60,629 bases of DNA, from assembly GCA_020848275.1 (NCBI GenBank), contig JADLAK010000011.1, forward strand, positions 1-60,629. The letters are read 5' to 3'. Origin of the DNA: Planctomycetota bacterium (lineage in GTDB: Bacteria > Planctomycetota > UBA8742 > UBA2392). The first letter of the stretch is position 1. Each line of letters begins with the position of its first letter. Below the pieces are notes generated by a model. It did not search any database and had not been told where the DNA came from. It worked only from the letters and a program-made list of their open reading frames with translations. A program made the translations under genes and the position numbers. Below are positions 25,847 through 34,757 of the stretch, piece after piece.

Positions 25847-25923
25847 CAGCAGATAGCGGATAGCAAAGACCACGTCTGCTATCTGCTATCTGCTATCTGC
25901 TATCTGCTATCTGCTATCTGCTA
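25847..25923. repeat. Hairpin with pure (CTATCTG)6 heptamer array
   Basis: The left arm holds two heptads (AGATAGC GGATAGC, 25851-25864). The right arm, 25876-25923, holds six identical copies of CTATCTG plus partial ends. It is the only arm in the window with undegraded copies. The last bases contain the stop codon (25921-25923) of the VWA gene. Confidence 0.95.
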
Positions 25924-27615
25924 ACTCTCCGGGAAGCCCCAATCGACGTAGGTGCCGCCGGACTTTTCGGCCAGCTTGCGCAGGCACTCTTTGTCGTGGT
26001 TGCCGATGCCGACGGTGTTGATCACCACTTTGCGGAACAGGTTGTGGCGCGCGATGTCGGGCCAGATGTCCTCGCCGTAAATGTGCGTGCCGTCGCCGAC
26101 CTTGACGCCGGGGTTGTTCGGGTTCCGTTTGTCCTGGACGTTCTGGACCTTGCTGTCGTCGCTCCAGCTCCCCCAGCCGTCAGTCAGGAAGATGATCGTG
26201 TCGGCGCCGCTCTGGATGCAATCCGGGTCAACGGCGGGTTCCGCAGCCTCGGAGCCCTTGTCGCACACACGCAGGCCCTTCATCAGGCCGCCGTGGATGT
26301 TGGTCAGCGCCTCAAGTTGCAGTTCGCGCGCTTTGCGTTCCCACGTGTCACGGTTGGTCTGGTCAGACTTTACCCAGCCGTTGCCCGTGATCAGGTTGAT
26401 GCTGGTTGAATACGTCACAATCGCGAACTGGTAGCCCTCGGGCAATTCCTTGATCGCGCGCGCGAGTTCCGCTTTGGCGAGGTCAATCTTGAAGTTGATG
26501 TTCTTCCAGTCCAGCTTGGCCAGCGGGTTCTTGGCCGGTTCTTCCTTCTCCTCGGGCTTCTCGCCTTCTTTTTCGCCTTTACCGGGCGTGATCGGGCTCG
26601 ATTTTTCCGGCTTGCGCTTTTCGATGTCTTCCAGCGTGATCTTCAAATCCAATTTCATGCTGTCTGACACGTCGATCACGAACACCCACTTCTTGCCCAC
26701 GGGCTCAGCGCCGAATGCCGGCGTCGACCGAAAGTCCGTGCTGCGGTCGTCAGGCTTCTTGGGCTGCGCGGCGGCCGCAGGCGCTTTCTTCTGCTGTACC
26801 CACCACTTCCAGAAAATCACGAATGAAAGATCCGCGACCTCGCCCGTCAGCCGGTTCAACATGCGCCGCGAGAAATATTTCAGGCGATCATCAAGCTGGA
26901 AGTCTTTGATCTTGCTCGTCCATGTCTCCCACTGCGTGCACAGCGTTTCAACCACACGAATGGCCTGGTCGCTGCCCGGAGTCACGAGATCCTCGATGCA
27001 GCAAAACACATTCAGCGGCACGATCTTCCACTTGGTCATCCACTCCTTATTGTCCTCGGCCAGGATTCCAAGCACGGTGTCGAGGTACGTCGGGTTCTTC
27101 GCCTGCCGTATTGCCTCCAGCGCCGCAACTTTCACATAGGGGTTCTTTTTATCGGTCAGCGCGGCGGTTAAATGCTTGGTGGCGGCGGCGCTTCTGGTCA
27201 TCGCTGCCAGGGGCTTGAAGAAGTCGAACTGGTCCAGCGCCAAAATCGGCATCTTGTCGCTGTCGAGCTTGACCGCGGCTTTGCCGATGCGCTCGACGCT
27301 TTCTTCGTCCTTGGCGAGGGCGGTGATCGCGCTCACAACGTGGTCGTGCACGTCGCCGGGAAGGCCCTTACCGGCCTTGGCGTCTTTCTGGTCTTTTTCG
27401 AGCGTATCCAGGAGGAATTCGAGGGCCTCTTTGCAATCCGCGGCGCCGATGGCGTCGATAGCCGCGACCATTTTCTTTTCGTCGGCGGCGGTCTGCGCGG
27501 CTTTGAAGTCCTTTTCGGCGCTCTTGAACGAGGCCTTGTCGGCGACAACGGGCGTCGAACACCCGAGGAACAAAACTGCGGCGAGCAGGAATATACGCGG
27601 CAACAGTCTGGGCAT
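25921..27615 (-). CDS. VWA-domain lipoprotein with N-terminal HEAT-like helices
   Basis: This 564-residue protein starts with a lipoprotein signal (RIFLLAAVLFLGCS). Residues about 25-270 are helical and look like degenerate HEAT repeats (AVKLDSDKMPILALDQFDFF, VKVAALEAIRQAKN). After a Pro-rich linker comes a von Willebrand A domain: KKWVFVIDVSDSMKL carries the MIDAS DxSxS, TNIHGGLMKGLR supplies the Thr region and TIIFLTDGWGSW the Asp. A charged insert (GEKEGEKPEEKEEP) breaks the VWA domain after its first strand. VWA domains bind proteins in a metal-dependent manner; the ligand is unknown. Related large envelope VWA proteins are common in Planctomycetota. Its stop lies in the heptamer array. 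Confidence 0.82.
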   Translation of the reverse strand: MPRLLPRIFLLAAVLFLGCSTPVVADKASFKSAEKDFKAAQTAADEKKMVAAIDAIGAADCKEALEFLLDTLEKDQKDAKAGKGLPGDVHDHVVSAITALAKDEESVERIGKAAVKLDSDKMPILALDQFDFFKPLAAMTRSAAATKHLTAALTDKKNPYVKVAALEAIRQAKNPTYLDTVLGILAEDNKEWMTKWKIVPLNVFCCIEDLVTPGSDQAIRVVETLCTQWETWTSKIKDFQLDDRLKYFSRRMLNRLTGEVADLSFVIFWKWWVQQKKAPAAAAQPKKPDDRSTDFRSTPAFGAEPVGKKWVFVIDVSDSMKLDLKITLEDIEKRKPEKSSPITPGKGEKEGEKPEEKEEPAKNPLAKLDWKNINFKIDLAKAELARAIKELPEGYQFAIVTYSTSINLITGNGWVKSDQTNRDTWERKARELQLEALTNIHGGLMKGLRVCDKGSEAAEPAVDPDCIQSGADTIIFLTDGWGSWSDDSKVQNVQDKRNPNNPGVKVGDGTHIYGEDIWPDIARHNLFRKVVINTVGIGNHDKECLRKLAEKSGGTYVDWGFPES

Positions 27616-27682
27616 GGCGGTACCTCGGGTCGATGCTGGATTATAACGGATGAACGGGGTAAAGGTTACAGTGGTTCAAGAG

Positions 27683-27749
27683 AAGGTATCAGGTAGCGGG
27701 TGTCAGGTATCAGGTGACCCGATACCCAAGACCGGATACCTGATACCTT
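27683..27749. repeat. Degenerate-repeat hairpin, period 7
   Basis: Left arm (27683-27715) is GGTATCA GGTAGCG GGTGTCA GGTATCA GGT; right arm (27718-27749) is CCCGATA CCCAAGA CCGGATA CCTGATA CC. Both arms keep an exact 7-base period and are reverse complements with a 2-base centre. It lies between the divergent VWA and DUF2203 genes. Confidence 0.92.
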
Positions 27750-27804
27750 TCCGTTGTCGCTAATTCCTAACCGCCGCCACTCAATCAAGCTATTCTGGTG
27801 CCTA

Positions 27805-28224
27805 ATGAGCACCTTCACACTCGAGCAGGCAAACCGCGCATTGGCCTATGTCAGGCCTATTTGCGAGGAACTTCGCGACGCCCACGCGCGCTTTGCCGAC
27901 CTTCGCCGCGCGTTGCAGCCGGGCACGAGCCCCTCGGGCGATCCGCGCGTGCGCCTGATCGAGGACCTCGACCGCGTGAAGGAACAAATCCTGCGCGGCT
28001 GCGACGAACTTGAAAAAGCCGGCGTACAGGTAAAGAGCCTTGAGCGCGGCCTCGTCGATTTCCCGTACCGGCGCGCCGACGGGCAGATCGTGCTGCTGTG
28101 CTGGATACTGGGCGACGGCGCGATCAGCCACTGGCACGACCGCGACAGCGGTTTCGGCGGCCGCCAGCCGCTGGACACGCTTGAAACCGCGCCGGTCTCA
28201 AGCATCCCCGAATCGCAGGCGTAA
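27805..28224 (+). CDS. DUF2203 family protein
   Basis: This 139-residue cytosolic protein matches DUF2203: FTLEQANRALAYVRPICEEL at the start, a helical middle and the family core GVQVKSLERGLVDFPYRRADGQ then LLCWILGDGAISHWHDRDSGFGGRQPL. The conserved His-Trp-His and Glu-Arg-Gly residues hint at a metal or nucleotide site, but no function is established for the family. The start is the ATG before the family's N-terminal motif. It lies 31 bases before gatB on the same strand, so the two are probably co-transcribed. Confidence 0.88.
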   Translation: MSTFTLEQANRALAYVRPICEELRDAHARFADLRRALQPGTSPSGDPRVRLIEDLDRVKEQILRGCDELEKAGVQVKSLERGLVDFPYRRADGQIVLLCWILGDGAISHWHDRDSGFGGRQPLDTLETAPVSSIPESQA

Positions 28225-28255
28225 ACTGCGCCGCGTGTCCCTACAAACATCCGCT

Positions 28256-29710
28256 ATGGCCACTGCGACCACGATTAAATACGAACCTGTGATTGGCCTT
28301 GAGGTCCACGTCCAGCTCAAGACGAAGACCAAGGCTTTTTGTTCGTGCAAAGTTGAATTCGGCGCGCCCGCCAACAGCCACACCTGCCCGGTTTGCCTCG
28401 GGCTTCCCGGCGCGCTGCCAGTGCTCAATAAGGAAGTCGTCACGCTCGCGATCAAGGTTGGCCTTGCGCTGAATTGCCAGATCGCGCACAGGATTAAATT
28501 CGACCGCAAAAATTATTTTTACCCGGACCTGCCCAAGGGCTACCAAATCACGCAATACGACGGGCCGATCTGCTTTGACGGCATCCTTGAACTGCCGATC
28601 CACGACGCCAGCGGCGCGCCGCGCAACTGCCGCGTAACCCGCGCGCACCTTGAGGAAGACGCCGGCAAGTCGATCCATCTTGAGGGCAGCACGCTGATCG
28701 ACCTGAATCGCGCGGGCACGGCGCTGGTCGAAATCGTCAGCGCGCCGGACCTGCGTTCAGCCGAGGAAGCGCACGCTTACCTGACGACGCTCAAGCGCAA
28801 CCTGAGCTATTTGGACGTCTCCGAGTTGTCCATGGAGAAGGGATCTTTGCGCTGTGACGCCAACATCTCCATTAAACCCGAGGGTGCTATTAAACTTGGC
28901 ACGCGCGTCGAAGTGAAGAACATGAACTCGTTCAAGAGCGTGGCCAGCGCCATTCGCTTCGAGATCGAGCGCCAGACCAAAGTCGTTAGCGCCGGCGGCA
29001 CGCTGCACCAGGAAACGCGCCTCTGGGACGAAGACCAGTTGTGCACGCGCGCGATGCGCAGCAAGGAAGAAGCGAACGACTATCGCTATTTCCCCGAGCC
29101 CGACCTGAGCTGGTTCAATATTGATCGCAAGTGGGTGGAGCAGATCCAGTCGTCGCTGCCCGAGCTGCCGGAAAAACGCCTGCTGCGGTTCCTCGACGAC
29201 TACAAGCTTGAGCGCGGCGAGGCGGAATTCCTCGTCAGCGAGCGCGAACTCGCGGAGTTCTTTGAGCACGCGGTCAAGCTTTACCAGAAGCCGCGCAAAG
29301 TCGCCGCATGGGTCGCGGGCGAGTTCAGCCATGCGATGCAGGAGCGCGCTATCGGCGTCAAGGGCCTGAAGATTACGCCTGCGGCGTTGATTGGCCTGAT
29401 GGACCTGCTGGACGCGGGCAAGCTCAACAACGTGACGGCGAAAGAAGTGTTTGCAGCGATGCTGGACAGCGGCGAGGACGCGCTGGCCGTCGCCAGGCGC
29501 CTGAACAAGTTGATCGAGCAGGATAGTGGCGCCGTCGACAAGGCGATCATCGAGGTGATGCTGGAATTCGCGGACAAGGCCGTGGCCGACTACAAGGCGG
29601 GCAAGGACGTCGCGCTCGGGTTTCTGGTCGGGCAAGTCGTGCGCAAGCTCAAGGGCAAAGCCAACCCCAAAGAAATCGCGCCTCTGCTGACCAAGGCCAT
29701 CCGGGGATAA
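28256..29710 (+). CDS. gatB: Aspartyl/glutamyl-tRNA amidotransferase subunit B
   Basis: The 484-residue protein is GatB of the GatCAB transamidosome, which converts Glu-tRNA(Gln) or Asp-tRNA(Asn) to the amide form. The kinase-like domain shows IGLEVHVQLKTKTKAFCSC, TCPVCLGLPGALPVLN (zinc-type Cys pair), FDRKNYFYPDLPKGYQITQ, HLEEDAGKSIH and DLNRAGTALVEIVS. The C-terminal YqeY-like tail domain follows (about 330-484). gatA and gatC are not in the window. An asnS gene is present at 43406-44755, so the amidotransferase may mainly serve Gln-tRNA(Gln); this is inference. Start chosen at the ATG just before the conserved N-terminus. Confidence 0.97.
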   Translation: MATATTIKYEPVIGLEVHVQLKTKTKAFCSCKVEFGAPANSHTCPVCLGLPGALPVLNKEVVTLAIKVGLALNCQIAHRIKFDRKNYFYPDLPKGYQITQYDGPICFDGILELPIHDASGAPRNCRVTRAHLEEDAGKSIHLEGSTLIDLNRAGTALVEIVSAPDLRSAEEAHAYLTTLKRNLSYLDVSELSMEKGSLRCDANISIKPEGAIKLGTRVEVKNMNSFKSVASAIRFEIERQTKVVSAGGTLHQETRLWDEDQLCTRAMRSKEEANDYRYFPEPDLSWFNIDRKWVEQIQSSLPELPEKRLLRFLDDYKLERGEAEFLVSERELAEFFEHAVKLYQKPRKVAAWVAGEFSHAMQERAIGVKGLKITPAALIGLMDLLDAGKLNNVTAKEVFAAMLDSGEDALAVARRLNKLIEQDSGAVDKAIIEVMLEFADKAVADYKAGKDVALGFLVGQVVRKLKGKANPKEIAPLLTKAIRG

Positions 29711-29765
29711 GAACCAGGGCTCGCCGGATGGCAAGCCCTTGGGATTTGTCCGCGCAACTGAATCC

Positions 29766-30884
29766 CTACTTCGTCACCTTGATGCGTTTGAGCGCGACCC
29801 ACTCGTCGTCTTCGTCGGGATAGCCCTCATAGTGCACGAGGTGCAGGCCGAGCTTGTGTTCCTTGATCTTGGCCTTCCACCACTTGCCTTCGGCCTCCAC
29901 TTCACATTCCGTGCCGCCCGGATGTGTTTCGGGCTTCCACTTGCGCAGGCGGCTTGCCGGCATCCAGGCGTCGTCCTCGGCCTTGTAGCCGACCCACGTG
30001 ACCTTGAACTCCTCGACGTCACCTTCCTTCTTGTAGTCAATGATCTTGCACTTGTACCACTTCTTGTCCCACTCGCCCTCGAGGCACTCCGCCAGCCGCT
30101 TGGTCGTGCGTTTGGCGGGCTTTGACAGCACCGTGTAGCGGTCAAAGCCGTTGCACACGCCGCTCACCGAAAGCTGCTGCTCAAAGAACGCCATTTCGGT
30201 CTCGGCGTAGTACGCAGCCTCGGCGAATGTGACTTTCTCGTTGCCGTCAGTGTCCACCAGCGGGCTTGCGCCAAACGTGTCGATCAAGACGTTCGTGAAC
30301 GTCCAGCGCGGCGTCGAAATCGTGTTCAAGTGCGCCGAGACCATCGTGGCGTAGGCGATCTTGCTCTGCCGTTTGCCCGCCTCTGTGCACACGCCGCCAC
30401 AGTGGCAGCAGTCGGTGAACACCATTACCGACGACCCCTTGAAGTGCTTCTCGATGTCGTCAAACGCCGAGCTGACGGACCAGCAGCTCGTGTAGCCTTC
30501 CTTCGCGCCGCCCTTGGCGTCGTTGGGCACGAAGTAAACGTTGCGGTCTTTGTCCTTAATGCCGTGGCCCGCGTAGTAAACAATCAGCGTGTCGCCGGCC
30601 GCGGCCTTCTTCACGTGCGCCTCGAACTCGGCGGCGATTTTCGCCTTGGTCGCGTCGCCGTCCTTGATGAAAACGATGTTGGCCTTGGGCACGCCGCGCG
30701 TCTCCAGCGTGTCCATGAACACCTGGTCGCGCCGGCCTTCCTTGGGGAACGACCCATAAAGCTTCGCTGCGTCGTACTCGAGCACGCCGACGGCAAACAC
30801 CCAGGTCTTTTCCGGCTCCCATGTCTTTTCGGCGGCAAGTTGTGATGCGAACAGGCAAAACACCAACGCAATCGCGTAGCGCAT
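29766..30884 (-). CDS. Secreted caspase-family protease with EF-hand and tandem Tudor/chromo-like repeats
   Basis: This 372-residue protein starts with a signal peptide (RYAIALVFCLFASQLAA). Residues 25-255 form a C14 caspase-like domain with the catalytic His in YYAGHGIKDK (His107) and Cys in VMVFTDCCHCGG (Cys159 or 160). Inside it, DTDGNEKVTFAE (211-222) fits an EF-hand calcium loop. Residues 266-316 and 326-370 are two related small beta domains (DKKWYKCKIIDYKK ... VTWVGYKAEDDAWMPASRL and GKWWKAKIKEHKLG ... VHYEGYPDEDDEWVALKRI) that match the Tudor-knot/agenet/chromo-like pattern. The start is at the ATG before the signal peptide. It is divergent from the DUF6745 gene, 89 bases away. Substrate unknown. 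Confidence 0.85.
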   Translation of the reverse strand: MRYAIALVFCLFASQLAAEKTWEPEKTWVFAVGVLEYDAAKLYGSFPKEGRRDQVFMDTLETRGVPKANIVFIKDGDATKAKIAAEFEAHVKKAAAGDTLIVYYAGHGIKDKDRNVYFVPNDAKGGAKEGYTSCWSVSSAFDDIEKHFKGSSVMVFTDCCHCGGVCTEAGKRQSKIAYATMVSAHLNTISTPRWTFTNVLIDTFGASPLVDTDGNEKVTFAEAAYYAETEMAFFEQQLSVSGVCNGFDRYTVLSKPAKRTTKRLAECLEGEWDKKWYKCKIIDYKKEGDVEEFKVTWVGYKAEDDAWMPASRLRKWKPETHPGGTECEVEAEGKWWKAKIKEHKLGLHLVHYEGYPDEDDEWVALKRIKVTK

Positions 30885-30973
30885 GAACTCATCCTTGAAG
30901 AAGGGCCCGCCCCATGATGCCAATTTGAAGCGTCGATTGCGAATCCAACACAGTAATGCGGTAGAATCAAACA

Positions 30974-32218
30974 ATGGACGCCCCGGCAGATGAACGCGAA
31001 CTTGAGCGCATCAGTGCGCAGGCTTGGCGCATTGCGCTGAGCACTGGGCCCTGCGGCCGCGAGGGCTTTGAGGAGGCCGCGTCGGCGATTTACCGCGTTT
31101 GTGGCCACGCGCCGCCGGAGTTTCTGTGGCTCGACGGGCCCGTCGAGGCAAGCTTGCTGTTACTGATGTCCGGGCCGGTTCTGGGCAACCGCGGGCTGAT
31201 CAAACGCATGGCAAAACGCGCGGGCAAACGCGGCTCGGAGTTCGAGCTCGACCGCTACCTCGGCCAATTGCTGAAGCTGCTCAACGCGCAGTGCGGCTAC
31301 CGCCTGCAAACCGAGTTCGAGGACGACGTCGAGGAGTTGCTCGGCAACAGCCTGCTGATGTCGATGGACCGCGTGCTGTTTGAGGGCATCGGCGAGACGT
31401 TGCGTAAATCGGTGATGCGTGGCCGCGGTCCCGGGCAGATGGACTGGAACGAGCCGCTTGCGGCGGTCACCGAGAAATTGCGCCAGGAAATCCAGAGCGG
31501 TTTTGGCCGCACGCTGGAGTTCGGCCTGAACCAGTTTCTGCGTGTGCTTTGCGACGAGATCGGCGGCGGCGACGTGCGCGCGCTTCAGGACGAAGGCTTC
31601 TACATTTCGTCGCTCTCGCCCATCCCTCTGCTGTTCGAACTGCTGCCGGCCGAAACGCGGGGCAAATTGGCCGAAGTCGGCGCGCACCTGGGCAGGCTTT
31701 GCCGCGAGGGCTTCTGGTTCTGGCCCGGCACGCGCACCTGTTTGTGCTACGAGCGCCCGCGCGAAATCCGTCTCGACGACGAACGTCGCCTGCACGCGCC
31801 CGACGGCCCCGCGGTGACGTTTCGCGACGGCTGCAAGCTTTACTTCCACCACGGCATTCCCGTGCCCGAAATGGTGGTGATGGAACCGAACCTGCTCACG
31901 ACCGCGATCATTGACCGCGAACTCAACGCCGAAATCCGGCGCGTGATGATCGAGATTTACGGCCCGGGGCGTTACTTGAACGATTCGGGCGCGGTCGTGA
32001 TCGACATGGACATGATCGACGTCAGCCGCGATCAACCGTTAGGCGCGATGCCGCGCGCGTTGATGGAGGACCGCCACGGTCGCAAGTGGCTGGTCGGCAC
32101 CGACGGCAGCACCAAACGCGTGTACTACATGCGTGTACCCGACGAAGTCAGGACCTGCGTGCAGGCCCACAACGCGCTGGCGGGCTTTGACGAGGGCCGG
32201 ATTGTCGCTTCGTCGTGA
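30974..32218 (+). CDS. DUF6745-type protein
   Basis: The C-terminal 150 residues fit the pattern I associate with DUF6745: GPAVTFRDGCKLYFHHGIPVP, then a run of Ile-Asp-Arg-Glu-Leu-Asn-Ala-Glu-Ile-Arg-Arg-Val-Met residues (INxExNxExRRVM type) and GPGRYLNDSG, followed by LMEDRHGRKWLVGT. The N-terminal 250 residues are helical with no known motif. Length (414) is normal for such proteins. No signal peptide or membrane segment is seen. The function of the family is not known to me. It overlaps nothing; the kinase gene ends 7 bases beyond its stop in convergent orientation. Confidence 0.75.
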   Translation: MDAPADERELERISAQAWRIALSTGPCGREGFEEAASAIYRVCGHAPPEFLWLDGPVEASLLLLMSGPVLGNRGLIKRMAKRAGKRGSEFELDRYLGQLLKLLNAQCGYRLQTEFEDDVEELLGNSLLMSMDRVLFEGIGETLRKSVMRGRGPGQMDWNEPLAAVTEKLRQEIQSGFGRTLEFGLNQFLRVLCDEIGGGDVRALQDEGFYISSLSPIPLLFELLPAETRGKLAEVGAHLGRLCREGFWFWPGTRTCLCYERPREIRLDDERRLHAPDGPAVTFRDGCKLYFHHGIPVPEMVVMEPNLLTTAIIDRELNAEIRRVMIEIYGPGRYLNDSGAVVIDMDMIDVSRDQPLGAMPRALMEDRHGRKWLVGTDGSTKRVYYMRVPDEVRTCVQAHNALAGFDEGRIVASS

Positions 32219-32224
32219 CCCGTC

Positions 32225-33445
32225 TTATTTTTTTTCGTCGGGCGGGCGCTGGCCGAGCGGGCGGGTGAAGCGCTCGATTTCCGCGGGCTTGTTAACAATC
32301 GCCGATTGCGCCGTGCGCAGAATCTGCGCGGCCTGGTCGTTGGCCACGGGCGCAGGTTTAATTGGCGGCATTGCCCCCTTGCTGGGCGCCTTTGGCGCGG
32401 GCGGCGCCGGCGCTTTTGCCGCCGAGGCTGCGGGACGCGGCGCGCCCGCGGGCAGCGGCTTGCCGGTCGGCGGTTTGGCGGCAGGTTTAGCCGGCGCCGC
32501 GGCGGGACGGACAGCGGCAATTTGCGACGTGCCACCCGCGGTGTCGGCGACCTGCGGGCCGCCTTCCTTCAGCGGGGCGGTGCTGTCCAGGCCGTGGGCG
32601 CGCAAGGCATCGCGCGCTTTCTTGAGCACCGAGAGCACGGCGTTGATGTTGGGCAGCCGGCGCTTGGGATCTTTGGCAGTCATGGCCACGATCGCCTCGC
32701 GCATTTCCTTGGGCAACTTGTTGAAGTGGTCTTCCGGCAGCGGCAGCGGGTCGTTGACCGCGGCGAGCAGCACCGCCATCGGCGTGGGCCCGTCAAAGGG
32801 CAGCCTGCCTGTGAGGAATTGCCACAACGTGATGCCGAGCGCGTAAATGTCGACGCGTTCGTCGATTTCGGTGCTGCGAATTTGTTCGGGCGCCATGTAG
32901 TGCGGCGTGCCGACGACCTGGTTGCTGAGTGTCAGCGCCGTCGTCGCTTGCAAGCTGCGGGCGAGGCCGAAATCCGTCACCTTCACTTTGCCGTCGCGCG
33001 CGATAAGGATATTTGCGGGTTTGATGTCGCGATGGATGATCGCCTGTCCGTGCGCCTCGCCCAGTGCGCGCGCGACGAAGCCAATAATGTTGACGGCCCG
33101 CATGGGCGAAAACTTGCCCTCGTGCTCAAGCAGGCGCTGGGCGTCAACGCCCTCGACGTACTCCATCACCAGGTAGTACACGCCGTTGGACGTGCCGACG
33201 TCGAGGGTGCGTACGATATTGGGATGCTGAAGGCGGCCTGACAGGCGCGCCTCGCGCAAGAAGCGTTCGACAAGTTCCGCGCGGCCGACGAACAGGTCCG
33301 GCAGCAGCTTGACGGCCACCTTCATGTCGAGGCCCGGGTGGTAGCCCAGGTACACAGCGCCCATGCCGCCTCGGCCCAGGATGCCCTGGACGACGACGTT
33401 GCCGAACTTTTGGCCGATAATGGGATCTGTCTGCTGCTCGGGCAT
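32225..33445 (-). CDS. PknB-type Ser/Thr protein kinase with Pro/Ala-rich tail
   Basis: The 406-residue protein has a full Hanks-type kinase domain in residues 10-270: glycine loop LGRGGMGAVYLG (23-34), VAVK with the ATP-anchoring Lys46, HRDIKPANILIA (catalytic loop), VTDFGLARS (Mg-binding Asp) and GTPHYMAPEQI (activation segment end). A C-terminal Pro/Ala/Lys-rich region (about 310-390) follows, with no membrane helix, so unlike many PknB relatives it appears soluble. It carries no PASTA or other sensor domain. Targets are unknown. Orientation is convergent with the DUF6745 gene and upstream-adjacent to the acyl-CoA dehydrogenase gene on the same strand. Confidence 0.95.
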   Translation of the reverse strand: MPEQQTDPIIGQKFGNVVVQGILGRGGMGAVYLGYHPGLDMKVAVKLLPDLFVGRAELVERFLREARLSGRLQHPNIVRTLDVGTSNGVYYLVMEYVEGVDAQRLLEHEGKFSPMRAVNIIGFVARALGEAHGQAIIHRDIKPANILIARDGKVKVTDFGLARSLQATTALTLSNQVVGTPHYMAPEQIRSTEIDERVDIYALGITLWQFLTGRLPFDGPTPMAVLLAAVNDPLPLPEDHFNKLPKEMREAIVAMTAKDPKRRLPNINAVLSVLKKARDALRAHGLDSTAPLKEGGPQVADTAGGTSQIAAVRPAAAPAKPAAKPPTGKPLPAGAPRPAASAAKAPAPPAPKAPSKGAMPPIKPAPVANDQAAQILRTAQSAIVNKPAEIERFTRPLGQRPPDEKK

Positions 33446-33533
33446 GGCTTCCTCGTTGATTCAATTATGCGACGAACGGTGCCCCGCCGCCACGCCGCAG
33501 TAAGCCAGTTTCGCGCGAATTGACCAAATCCTG

Positions 33534-34691
33534 TCAGGCACCGAGCAATGCGCGAGAAATCACGATGCGCTGGATTTCACTCGTGCCCTCGTAGATTTCC
33601 GTGATACGCGCGTCGCGGAAATGGCGCTCGACGTCATACTCCTTGGAGTACCCGTTGCCGCCGAAGATCTGCACGGCGTCCTTGGCGGTTTTGTCGGCGC
33701 TCTCGCTGGCGAACAACTTGGCCATCGCCGCTTCCTTGGCGCAGGGCTTGCCCGCGTCGCGCAAATAGGCCGCGCGGTACATCAACAGGCGTGCGGCGTC
33801 CAGGCGCATTGACATGTCAGCAAGCATCCACTGCACGGCCTGGAATTCGGCGATCTTTTTGCCGAATTGTTCGCGCACCTTGGCGTAATCGGTCGCTTCC
33901 TCCATGCACGCGCGAGCGATGCCGACGGCCTGGGCCGCGATGCCGATGCGCCCGCCGTCGAGGGTGTCGAGCGCGATGGTGAAACCCTTGCCCTCTTCGC
34001 CGATTAGATTTTTTGCCGGGATGCGGCACTTTTCGAACAGCACTTCGCAGGTCGCGCTGCCGCGAATGCCCATTTTCTTTTCGTGCTTGCCGATGGTGAT
34101 GCCCTTGCGCGACTTCTCGACGATGAACGCCGAGATGCCGCGTGTCTTGTGCTCTGCGCTGGTGCGCGCCATCACGAGGAAAACGTCGGCGTAGGGCGCG
34201 CTGGTGATCCAGAGTTTGCTGCCATCGAGGACGTAGTCGCCGCCGTCCTTCTTGGCCATGCAGGTCAGCGAACCCGCGTCGGATCCCGAACCCGCCTCAG
34301 ACAGGCAATACGCGCCGATCCATTCGCCCGTCGACAGATGAGGCAGGATGCGTTGCTTGAGCTCGTCGCTGCCCCATTTGTTGAGCGCGCTCGAAAACAG
34401 GCTCATGTGGACCGACAACGTTACGCCCGTGCTGGCGCAGATGCGGTTGATTTCTTCAAGCACGACGCAGGCCGCCTGGTTGGCCAGGTTGCTTTCGTAG
34501 AAGCCGCTGCCGCCGTAGGCCTCAGGAATCGTGAGTCCGGCCAAGCCGAGCTCCGCCAGCTTCTTAAAGACGCCGACATTAAATTCTTCTTCTTCGTCCA
34601 TGACGCGGGCGGGCTTGCGCAGCTCGGCCTCGGCGAATTCGCGGGCGGTCTTCTGCAGCAGGCTGAGTTCTTCAGGCAATTCGAAGTTCAT
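33534..34691 (-). CDS. Acyl-CoA dehydrogenase
   Basis: The 385-residue flavoprotein would oxidise an acyl-CoA to the trans-2-enoyl-CoA with FAD. Motifs: the N-terminal helices (LPEELSLLQKTAREFAEAEL), AYCLSEAGSGSDAGSLTCMA (flavin and substrate loop), DYVLDGSKLWITSAPYADVF, and the C-terminal QIFGGNGYSKEYDVERHFRD followed by YEGTSEIQRIVISRALLG, where the Glu of YEGT is the usual catalytic base. Short- or branched-chain specificity is possible from the family but not resolved. Start set at the ATG before NFELPEE. A separate transcription unit from the kinase cannot be excluded. Confidence 0.95.
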   Translation of the reverse strand: MNFELPEELSLLQKTAREFAEAELRKPARVMDEEEEFNVGVFKKLAELGLAGLTIPEAYGGSGFYESNLANQAACVVLEEINRICASTGVTLSVHMSLFSSALNKWGSDELKQRILPHLSTGEWIGAYCLSEAGSGSDAGSLTCMAKKDGGDYVLDGSKLWITSAPYADVFLVMARTSAEHKTRGISAFIVEKSRKGITIGKHEKKMGIRGSATCEVLFEKCRIPAKNLIGEEGKGFTIALDTLDGGRIGIAAQAVGIARACMEEATDYAKVREQFGKKIAEFQAVQWMLADMSMRLDAARLLMYRAAYLRDAGKPCAKEAAMAKLFASESADKTAKDAVQIFGGNGYSKEYDVERHFRDARITEIYEGTSEIQRIVISRALLGA

Positions 34692-34757
34692 ACGTGGCCT
34701 CTGACGGTGCACTCCTGTTTTAGCGGCTCCCCCGCCCGCTTCAACTGGGCTTTAGGC

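Noticed and set aside
25876..25923. CRISPR array
   Set aside because: The (CTATCTG)6 run has 7-base units and no spacers; no cas gene is near. No other CRISPR-like pattern was seen in the window.
29711..29765. gatA or gatC beside gatB
   Set aside because: The gatB neighbours are DUF2203 and a caspase gene; no gatA- or gatC-like frame is in the window.
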